Assembly (NCBI GenBank): GCA_002477185.1
Contig: DLOI01000039.1
Location: 8,887-20,829, forward strand
DNA: 11,943 bases
DNA from: Alphaproteobacteria bacterium UBA7488
GTDB lineage: Bacteria; Pseudomonadota; Alphaproteobacteria; CAAHEQ01; UBA3637
Direction: 5' to 3'
The position numbers and the translations under genes are program-made. The stretch's first letter is position 1. Every line of letters begins with the position of its first letter. Shown here piece by piece: positions 5,941 through 11,943 of this stretch. A model generated the notes under the pieces. The model searched no databases. It saw only the letters and a list, made by a program, of their open reading frames with translations, and was not told the DNA's origin.

Positions 5941-8541
5941 TTATTTATCTATTTTAAGTTCAAGTTGTTCAGTTACAGTCAAACCATCTTTATTTTTTTC
6001 TGCCATTAAAAATAGTCCGGCCCAGTTAGTTTTTTCCTCCCATAAAGCACCGATAGCAGCTTTTTCTTTAGTATCTGCATTGTCAATTAAATGAGCCCCT
6101 TTGTATTCAACAACAAGAATTCGTCCATCATTTAACATTGCTACAAAGTCTGGATAAAACTTATCAGTTGAGGTTGGCAACCAAAATGAATTCGGATGTC
6201 TGGCAACATTTCTAATCCAGTATTTTATATGTGAATTTGAATCGATGGCTTTTGCACATTGAAATTCTTCGCCTTTCTCCCCACCATCAAAATTTGGAAC
6301 ATTATTTGCACCAAGGTAATGTTTGACAAATTTATATTTTCCTCTGTATAAGAGTTCATTAGCATACATATTATCAAAAAATTCAAAACCATTATCAAAG
6401 TTTAGTTCAACACGAGCTTGCGGCGCAAAGAAAGAAGTTTGATGAGATTGCATCCGAGCTTTGGCATAAGCATTTTTAATTTTATTAGATAATTTAGTTG
6501 CAAGCGCATACTTTGCAAGCATTAATTCTGCTATTTTAATTCCTCTATGGTCTATTAAATATGAAACAACATCAGTCAGCCATTTTACCATAGTTGCTTG
6601 CGAAAAATACGAATCTCTTAACTGTTTATCTAACCATTTCACCAAATTTTCAGATGTCCAGTTGTCAATACTCATAAAAGGCATAGACAATTGGTCTTCG
6701 CCGGTTGGAGAATATCTTAAAGCATGATCATCAATATCAATGGTAAAACTATTGCCTTGTCTAGCAATTTTAAACTCGTTTTCATTCAGTTGATAAGGAG
6801 CAAAATCGTTCAAATTCCAATCAAAATATTCAAATACTATTTCTGGATCAGCTAATTCAAGTTCACCTTGTAACTCCACCATCATTTGCGGAACTTTGAA
6901 CTTTTCACCATTTTTAGCCGGTGTAGGTTCATCCTGTCTTTTTTGATAGTTTTCAAATTTTGTTTCAAGCTCAAATTGTTCATTTTCATTAAGCATCGGC
7001 TTTATTTTCTCAATATCCTCCACTGTCGTTTCATTGTTGAAAACAATACTGTGTGAACCATCATTTTCTTTATGTAAAGTTATTGTTTGAGGTAAATTTT
7101 GTGTTTTTATAACAGTTGCAGATGTAAGAATAATTTTATTTGGTTGAGGATTACTACTGAATAAATCATTCGTAGGAACTTTTTCTACAACACTTTGAGC
7201 TTCTTCATCTGAAAATCCCTTATTTTCAAGTTTACGGACAATACACTCCGTTGCTTGGCCAAATCTTGTTGATAAAACATAAGCGTAAGCCCTATTTAAT
7301 GCTGATATTTTACGATTTTTTGCATACGGCATACGCATAACTCGACCAAGTAATTGCTCAACGGCTGTATCACTTTGAACATTTGCCAAAGAGCATAAGA
7401 CATAAGCAAACGAACAGTCCCAACCTTCTTTTAAAGCCTGAACTGTAATGATATAGCGAATAGGACAATTACGATCAAAAACATTAACACCATCAAGTTC
7501 TTTTTGATCTCCGGTTGCAATAGCAATTTCATTTTCAGGGATTTGTTGAACATTGACTAAATTTTCTTTTAGCTTCTCAACGGTTATTTCTCCTTTTATA
7601 TCTTGAGCCTGAAATAACAAAATCGGCCGAACATACTCTTTTTCATACTGAGCTGCTTTTTCGAGCTCTGCCCTTTTGGCAATTGCTTCCGTAACCGCTA
7701 ATTCCCAATTATTATGTTCTGTTAATGCAATCGGGAGCTTTATCATTTCCTCATCTTTTAATTCCGTTGCATATACATTATACAACGTATTATTTTGCAA
7801 TCTTGGAGTAGCCGTTAATTCTATAATTGCAGATGGATTAATGCGTCCTTGCATCTCAGCACTAAGATTAGTAACTGCATTATGTGCTTCATCTACAATC
7901 ATAATAGGCTTATGGGCATACAGCAAATTTGCAAATGAGTATTTTAGATGACCGTTTTCATCTTTTTCCATTCCATCTTGTGCTGTGATATGCGTAAAAT
8001 GGGGTTCCAAGTTTTCATTATGCTTGTAAACATTGTATTTTGCTGTATTTTTTTTACTGAATGACTGAATAGTTGAAACAATAACACATAAATTCTGCTC
8101 TATATCGGAAGGACGAATATTAAACTTTTCATCAACATCAAATACTTTAACATGACTACCATACTGTTCATCTAATGCTTCACGATATGGGTGGCGAGGA
8201 TTTTTGAGAGCTTCCGCGGTTTGTTGTCTGATTGTATCAGATGGTGTGAACCATAAAACAACTGGAAATTCCCGCTCTAACCATACTTCGCTGGTAATTT
8301 TAATTGCATGAGCGGCAATAATTGTTTTACCACCGCCTGTTGGAACTTTCAAACAAACACGAGGTGTATTCGGAATTGTTGACCAAACAACATAGTCGCT
8401 TTTAAGTTGCCCTAAACGATGACTTATTTCAGGATTAGATACAATATTCTCATAAGCCTGCTTGTGCCCGCAGATACGTGCTTCTTCAAAAAATTTATGT
8501 AAAATATTGAGCGTGTTATTTTGATAGTTTTTCAGTTGCAT
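5941..8541 (-). CDS. res: Type III restriction enzyme Res subunit (helicase-nuclease)
   Basis: The 866-residue protein is the ATP-dependent cutting subunit of a Type III-like R-M system. In order: Q-tip-like NYQ at 5-7, Walker A PTGGGKT (67-73), motif Ia-like WFTPSDTIRQQT (97-108), DEAH box (217-220), motif III TAT (243-245), motif V ALKEGWDC (369-376) and motif VI QLLGRVMR (396-403), all typical of superfamily 2. The C-terminus carries a PD-(D/E)XK nuclease: FYPDF with D798, then E812-x-K814 in VVEYKG. Res of this type normally needs Mod to recognise a site and cuts between two head-to-head sites; that is family knowledge. All catalytic motifs look intact. The ATG at 8541 lies 2 bases after the X stop codon, and its ribosome site AAAGGGA is inside the last codons of X, implying coupled translation. 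It is last in the operon. Confidence 0.93.
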   Translation of the reverse strand: MQLKNYQNNTLNILHKFFEEARICGHKQAYENIVSNPEISHRLGQLKSDYVVWSTIPNTPRVCLKVPTGGGKTIIAAHAIKITSEVWLEREFPVVLWFTPSDTIRQQTAEALKNPRHPYREALDEQYGSHVKVFDVDEKFNIRPSDIEQNLCVIVSTIQSFSKKNTAKYNVYKHNENLEPHFTHITAQDGMEKDENGHLKYSFANLLYAHKPIMIVDEAHNAVTNLSAEMQGRINPSAIIELTATPRLQNNTLYNVYATELKDEEMIKLPIALTEHNNWELAVTEAIAKRAELEKAAQYEKEYVRPILLFQAQDIKGEITVEKLKENLVNVQQIPENEIAIATGDQKELDGVNVFDRNCPIRYIITVQALKEGWDCSFAYVLCSLANVQSDTAVEQLLGRVMRMPYAKNRKISALNRAYAYVLSTRFGQATECIVRKLENKGFSDEEAQSVVEKVPTNDLFSSNPQPNKIILTSATVIKTQNLPQTITLHKENDGSHSIVFNNETTVEDIEKIKPMLNENEQFELETKFENYQKRQDEPTPAKNGEKFKVPQMMVELQGELELADPEIVFEYFDWNLNDFAPYQLNENEFKIARQGNSFTIDIDDHALRYSPTGEDQLSMPFMSIDNWTSENLVKWLDKQLRDSYFSQATMVKWLTDVVSYLIDHRGIKIAELMLAKYALATKLSNKIKNAYAKARMQSHQTSFFAPQARVELNFDNGFEFFDNMYANELLYRGKYKFVKHYLGANNVPNFDGGEKGEEFQCAKAIDSNSHIKYWIRNVARHPNSFWLPTSTDKFYPDFVAMLNDGRILVVEYKGAHLIDNADTKEKAAIGALWEEKTNWAGLFLMAEKNKDGLTVTEQLELKIDK

Positions 8542-8543
8542 AG

Positions 8544-9803
8544 CTATTTTCCCTTTCTATCACAGAAAGCCATAAATTTTTCAAATAATTCTATCATGTC
8601 TTTAGGGATAACAATATTATCTGTATCTTTGACTTGTTTTAGACTAAAAAATTCTTTTGCTAATTCGATTTTTAAATCTCTAGCTGTTTTACATCCTTCC
8701 GATATTGTTTGCCCCGTAGCTTCTCGTTCAGATTCTACAAAATCAATATTTTTTAAATAAGGATCTATGTTTGCAATTTTGATTTCAAAATCACGCAAGG
8801 TCAGCTCTTGATTTCTTCTTTTTCTTGCTTCTATTGCCGTATAAAATGCTGGCAATAATATAACTAAAGCTATTGGCAACCTTGTCAAAACTGTCCACCA
8901 AGAAAAATCATTTTCGTTAAATAATTCACATATAGTTGCAATAATCATTATCAACGCTGCGGTGCAAAATAAACCAAACGATGTCCAAAACATAATATTT
9001 GCTGTCCTATGTTCAACATTAGCATATTTTTTATACTCACCACAAGAAACCATATCACCAACTAATCCATAGATTTTCTTTATCTCTTCTTGGCGTTCTT
9101 CCATATATCTAATGATTGAAACAGTTTGCTGTTTTAAATCTTCATATTTTTCATCAAATTTCTTTTGTATTTCTTCTTCAGTATTTTTAATTTGCTTTGA
9201 ATATTTTCGCCCCGCTTCATCCCATAATTGCAAAGTATTATCAAGTTTTGTACGAGCAGTTTGATCTCTTAAATTTTGGGATGAAGTAAATTGCTGTTTA
9301 AAACCTTCCGATAATGTTGTTAATTCTTGCTCTTTATTATTCACTTGTGTTTCAAGACTTGTTATTTTCTGTTTTAAAGTTGATACTTCTTTTTCTAAAC
9401 CGTCTTTTTCTTGTTTTATTTTTTCAATAATGTTTTCATTTTGCCTTTTATAAACACTTATTATTTGATTTAATGATTGTTTTATATCAGTTTTATCTGT
9501 TGTTGGAATATAAGGCAATTGTGCAACAATATTATCAAGTTGACTTGGAATATTAGTATAATAAGCTGAAGAAGGAGATGTTATGTCACTATTTACATAA
9601 CTTTGAATACTAGAAAGATATGAAGAAATATTATTTAAATATGTTGGGTTACATATTATACTTCCTATCCCTTTAATACGATTTTCCAAAATAGAAATTA
9701 AAATTTTTAACTTTTCATAGATAGCTGTATTTTGTTCATTTAGTTGAACTTTTTCTAAACTTTCTTTAAGTGTGTTGATTGGAGTAATTAAATCTATCAT
9801 CAT
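8544..9803 (-). CDS. Unrecognised coiled-coil protein with two membrane segments, between mod and res
   Basis: I do not recognise this 419-residue protein. Residues 1-115 are largely helical and Ser/Asn-rich. Residues about 117-170 and 203-245 have the charged heptad look of coiled coils (IEKIKQEKDGLEKEVSTLKQ, then NTEEEIQKKFDEKYEDLKQQ). Two hydrophobic stretches follow, about 270-294 (NIMFWTSFGLFCTAALIMII) and 303-325 (WTVLTRLPIALVILLPAFYT), joined by a short loop. The second ends in EARKRR, so by the positive-inside rule both ends face the cytoplasm. The C-terminus (330-419) is again helical, with EIKIANIDPYL. There is no signal peptide, enzyme motif or nucleotide-binding loop. The first ATG abuts the mod TAG with no gap; a second ATG follows at once. 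There is no strong ribosome site, so it probably depends on reinitiation after mod. A third subunit, membrane anchor or sensor for the R-M pair is inference. Confidence 0.85.
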   Translation of the reverse strand: MMIDLITPINTLKESLEKVQLNEQNTAIYEKLKILISILENRIKGIGSIICNPTYLNNISSYLSSIQSYVNSDITSPSSAYYTNIPSQLDNIVAQLPYIPTTDKTDIKQSLNQIISVYKRQNENIIEKIKQEKDGLEKEVSTLKQKITSLETQVNNKEQELTTLSEGFKQQFTSSQNLRDQTARTKLDNTLQLWDEAGRKYSKQIKNTEEEIQKKFDEKYEDLKQQTVSIIRYMEERQEEIKKIYGLVGDMVSCGEYKKYANVEHRTANIMFWTSFGLFCTAALIMIIATICELFNENDFSWWTVLTRLPIALVILLPAFYTAIEARKRRNQELTLRDFEIKIANIDPYLKNIDFVESEREATGQTISEGCKTARDLKIELAKEFFSLKQVKDTDNIVIPKDMIELFEKFMAFCDRKGK

Positions 9804-11300
9804 CTATCTCGCTTTGATGTCATAAGGTGTTTGTTTAAATTCTATGTTGAGGCTTTTTAGACGGGCTTGTGAGATACGTGTACTTTCGCCATAGATTACC
9901 AGTTTTTCGTATGGTTGATGTTGCATATCGTCTAAAATCACATTTAAGGTCTTATTGGTTAAAACATTTCCACCATCAACACGCTTATCGCGTAAAATAC
10001 CATTATACAACAATGCATATGAAACATTATCAAAAGTGCCGAGATAGGTTGATTTTTCAGTCGGCTTATTAAATGGCGTCTTAGTTTCTGTAAACCATAT
10101 ATGCGCTGATAAGTTTTCAAAGCTGATATTTTCGTTGATACAGCCATCAGCATCAAAAATCTCATTTCCTAGTTTATAAAACCGAAAACCGCCACCGCCT
10201 TGCCAATTAACGGCTTTTGATATACCTTCTTGTTCTCCATCCACTATTTTCTTTAATCGTGGTTGAACAAACGTATATGCTTGCTCGTTCATCTCTATTG
10301 TAATGTATTTTCTATTCATTTTATGAGCAGTTGCCGCTGTACTTCCCGTTCCTGCAAAAGAATCAAGAATTAAATCTCCTTCATTTGTCGTCATTTGAAA
10401 TATTCTGCTCATAATCGCTTCTGGTTTTTGCCCATCAAACGCTAATCGTTCCTTAGACATCGGATTTATAACGCTTATGTCTGTCCATAAGTTATTAACA
10501 GGCTGACCTTGATATTCATCTAAATATATTTTTCTATTTATATTTTGTGTCTTATCCTTTGGAAAATATAATTTCCCCATAGCATCCCATTGTTTCATAA
10601 CCTCTATTGAAATAGAATAACCTTTAACAGGAGTTTTATACCCTTTATAATCATACATCAAATTTGGTCGAGGGTTAGGACTTTGTATTGGAGACTTCAT
10701 AAATCGTCGACCGTTTTCATCAACATTATTAAATCTTTCTGCTATATATTTCTTAGTATTTTCATCATCTTTACTATAAATATGATGAATGACATAATCT
10801 TGGGTTTTGGAATACCATAAAATAAAATCCGTAACATTATTCAATCTATTGCTTGGATTTGCGCTACCACCACGGCGTTTCCAAATTATATCATTTACAA
10901 AATTCTGGCGACCGAAAATTTCATCCATTAAAACTTTTAAATAGTGGACTTCATTATTATCTATTTGAACAAAAATAAAACCATCTTCTCTTAAAAATTC
11001 TTTTAATAACTCAAGCCTAGGGTACATTAGTGACAACCATATAGAATGTTCTAAATTGTCGTCATAATGTTCAAACGCTGAACCTGTGTTATATGGTGGG
11101 TCTATGTATATACATTTAACTTGCCCAGCATAGAATGGTAATAATGCCTTTAATGCTTCAAGATTATCACCTTGAACAATCATATTTTCTTTTGTTTTAT
11201 CACCATAACCAAGTTCCGGCACCTCTTCCAATAACCGATATGGTGTCTTTACAGCAGTTTTAAGAGATTCCTCTCTCCCTAACCAGTTCAAAATAGGCAT
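9804..11300 (-). CDS. mod: Type III Mod subunit, N6-adenine DNA methyltransferase
   Basis: The 498-residue protein is a beta-class amino-methyltransferase: the catalytic motif IV DPPYNTGS (67-74) comes before the SAM-binding motif I DSFAGTGS (313-320), with ITIEMNE (333-339) as the acidic strand. This order and DPPY are typical of Type III Mod subunits, which methylate adenine on one strand and provide target recognition for the complex. The region between, about 140-290, should hold the target-recognition domain; the site cannot be read from it. The C-terminal 130 residues are likely a Res-contact or dimer region. ATG at 11300 has AAGGAA (11306-11311) 5 bases upstream. It is first in the mod-X-res operon, and its TAG stop abuts the X start. 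I see no simple-sequence tract that would suggest phase variation. Confidence 0.93.
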   Translation of the reverse strand: MPILNWLGREESLKTAVKTPYRLLEEVPELGYGDKTKENMIVQGDNLEALKALLPFYAGQVKCIYIDPPYNTGSAFEHYDDNLEHSIWLSLMYPRLELLKEFLREDGFIFVQIDNNEVHYLKVLMDEIFGRQNFVNDIIWKRRGGSANPSNRLNNVTDFILWYSKTQDYVIHHIYSKDDENTKKYIAERFNNVDENGRRFMKSPIQSPNPRPNLMYDYKGYKTPVKGYSISIEVMKQWDAMGKLYFPKDKTQNINRKIYLDEYQGQPVNNLWTDISVINPMSKERLAFDGQKPEAIMSRIFQMTTNEGDLILDSFAGTGSTAATAHKMNRKYITIEMNEQAYTFVQPRLKKIVDGEQEGISKAVNWQGGGGFRFYKLGNEIFDADGCINENISFENLSAHIWFTETKTPFNKPTEKSTYLGTFDNVSYALLYNGILRDKRVDGGNVLTNKTLNVILDDMQHQPYEKLVIYGESTRISQARLKSLNIEFKQTPYDIKAR

Positions 11301-11354
11301 TATTATTCCTTAAATCTATTTAATTCATCTTTTTTAGATTATTTTATTTTGTAC

Positions 11355-11383
11355 ATTGTATAAGATGATTTTCCTAAAAGCAA
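11355..11383 (-). promoter_or_regulatory. Putative sigma70-type promoter of the mod-X-res operon
   Basis: On the minus strand TTGCTT (11383-11378) and TACAAT (11360-11355) are 17 bases apart. The predicted transcript starts about 45-50 bases before the mod ATG. The -35 is weak and the -10 is five of six. Confidence 0.5.
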
Positions 11384-11660
11384 GTTTTTCCAAGATTTTT
11401 TTGACAAGAAAAACATAGGCTGGCGGACTTTTGAGGTGTTTTCATTAAATGACATTGATGTTATATAACAAAAATCTAATTTACGCACGACTTCTTTTCA
11501 AAAATACCGAAAAGTTAAGCACTTGTTTTTATTTTAAATTTCCAAATTGTAGCAAAAGGTCATTGGTTTTGAGAATTTTAGGGGCTCCCGAATAAAATTA
11601 TTTACGACATAATGTAAATAGTTAATAAGTCAAACCAACTATTTATGAAAGGAAAATCTT
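11384..11660. other. Divergent intergenic region between mod and the 42-codon gene
   Basis: With the mod leader this makes about 360 bases without a gene. A perfect TTGACA at 11401-11406 has no matching -10 at the right distance. The only clear structure is the pair of overlapping dyads at 11599-11644, ahead of the plus-strand gene. I see no RNA gene or ORF of note. Confidence 0.5.
11599..11644 (+). promoter_or_regulatory. Two overlapping inverted repeats upstream of the 42-codon gene
   Basis: TATTTAC (11599-11605) pairs with GTAAATA (11614-11620), and AAATAGTT (11616-11623) pairs with AACTATTT (11637-11644). The arms share 11616-11620, so the two hairpins are mutually exclusive in RNA; as DNA they look like adjacent operators. 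The second arm ends four bases before the AAAGGA ribosome site (11648-11653). CATAAT (11608-11613) inside the first dyad could be a -10, but no good -35 goes with it. The role is inferred. Confidence 0.4.
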
Positions 11661-11789
11661 ATGTATCAAATCAAAGTCAATGGTGTGTTGATGCCGACAA
11701 TTTATTACTCTTTGCGTGACGCAATGAGTGCTTGCGAAGCTGAAAAATCTCGCGGTTATGCTGTTTTTACTGCGATTGTTAGTTTATAA
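11661..11789 (+). CDS. Small 42-residue protein of unknown function
   Basis: The ORF encodes MYQIKVNGVLMPTIYYSLRD then AMSACEAEKSRGYAVFTAIV and SL. A strand (YQIKVNGV), helix (SLRDAMSACEAEKSRG) and strand (AVFTAIVS) are suggested. ATG 11661 has AAAGGA (11648-11653) 7 bases upstream. Its TAA overlaps the ribosome site of the next gene (AAGGAG 11788-11793), a sign of an operon and of real coding. It has no signal peptide or membrane segment. I do not recognise the family; small proteins preceding recombinase-type genes occur on mobile elements, but this is only context. Confidence 0.65.
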   Translation: MYQIKVNGVLMPTIYYSLRDAMSACEAEKSRGYAVFTAIVSL

Positions 11790-11801
11790 GGAGATTGTGT
11801 T

Positions 11802-11943
11802 ATGTTAAAACAATTTGAAAACTGGTTGTTGCAACAAAAATATTCTGCTTTGACTGCTGCTGATTATACCGGTCGCATTGAAAGACTTTGGCGTAAAGAA
11901 GAATTTACACTCTCTCATTTGGTTGAAAATATCGCTTCTATCC
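11802..11943 (+). CDS. N-terminus of a possible tyrosine recombinase/integrase (cut by window end)
   Basis: Forty-seven codons are visible: MLKQFENWLLQQKYSALTAA, DYTGRIERLWRKEEFTLSHL, VENIASI. The pattern F-x-x-W-L-x-x-x-x-x-S-x-x-T-x-x-x-Y-x-x-R-I-x-x-L resembles the helical SAM-like core-binding domain that opens tyrosine recombinases of the XerC/phage integrase type. ATG 11802 has a strong AAGGAG 8 bases upstream. The catalytic R...HxxR...Y part would lie beyond the window, so the assignment cannot be confirmed. If right, it would be an island-borne integrase opposite the tRNA-Gln end. Confidence 0.45.
   Translation, partial: MLKQFENWLLQQKYSALTAADYTGRIERLWRKEEFTLSHLVENIASI

Noticed and set aside
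9959..10165. ORFs on both strands inside mod (9869-10072 plus, 9959-10165 minus)
   Set aside because: They are shadows inside the well-supported methyltransferase gene.
9804..11300. Phase-variable repeat tract in mod
   Set aside because: Type III mod genes often carry such tracts, but I see no tandem simple-sequence run or long homopolymer here.
2780..11517. 11-base inverted match (ACCGAAAAGTT near 11507, its complement near 2780) as island ends
   Set aside because: Several matches of this length are expected by chance between two AT-rich stretches in a window this size, and nothing flanks it.
1..11943. CRISPR array or rRNA gene
   Set aside because: No regularly spaced direct repeats and no rRNA-like conserved sequence are visible.

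Overview
This window looks like part of the chromosome of an AT-rich Gram-negative bacterium, most probably an alphaproteobacterium. The left edge carries the C-terminal half of LpxC, a lipid A biosynthesis enzyme, with an alphaproteobacterial-looking sequence. The tRNA genes encode their own CCA ends. Housekeeping-like genes occupy the left end. The rest is an accessory segment that starts just 3' of a tRNA-Gln gene and is visibly richer in A and T.

Layout. Positions 1-1825 hold the 3' part of lpxC with its terminator, a membrane-anchored family 2 glycosyltransferase, and a small convergent ribbon-helix-helix (RHH) protein. Positions 1826-2430 hold two promoters pointing away from each other, tRNA-Arg(CCG), tRNA-Gln(TTG) and a terminator. 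Positions 2431-2805 have no intact gene but contain tRNA-like sequence scraps. Positions 2806-4854 (minus strand) encode a nuclease-helicase: an N-terminal PD-(D/E)XK domain fused to a DUF2075/Schlafen-group-3-type helicase. Positions 4975-5886 are a graveyard of three gene fragments: the tail of a small minus-strand protein, a GNAT acetyltransferase with a nonsense codon, and the C-terminal part of a cytosine-5 DNA methyltransferase. Positions 5941-11300 (minus strand) are a tightly packed three-gene operon, mod - X - res. Mod and Res are a Type III-like restriction-modification pair. X is an unrecognised 419-residue protein with coiled coils and two membrane segments. Positions 11661-11943 (plus strand) hold a 42-codon ORF and the start of a protein that may be the N-terminal domain of a tyrosine recombinase.

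How the genes may work together. Mod (beta-class N6-adenine methyltransferase, DPPY present) would methylate host DNA and supply target recognition. Res (SF2 helicase with a C-terminal PD-(D/E)XK nuclease) would translocate on and cut unmodified DNA. Their motifs look intact, so the pair is plausibly active. X lies between them with start and stop signals almost touching on both sides, so it is probably made in step with them and may be a membrane-tethering or regulatory third component. The DUF2075 protein is a separate transcription unit with its own promoter. The segment resembles a defence island beside a tRNA gene, with a possible recombinase gene at the far side. X is the strongest candidate for something undescribed.
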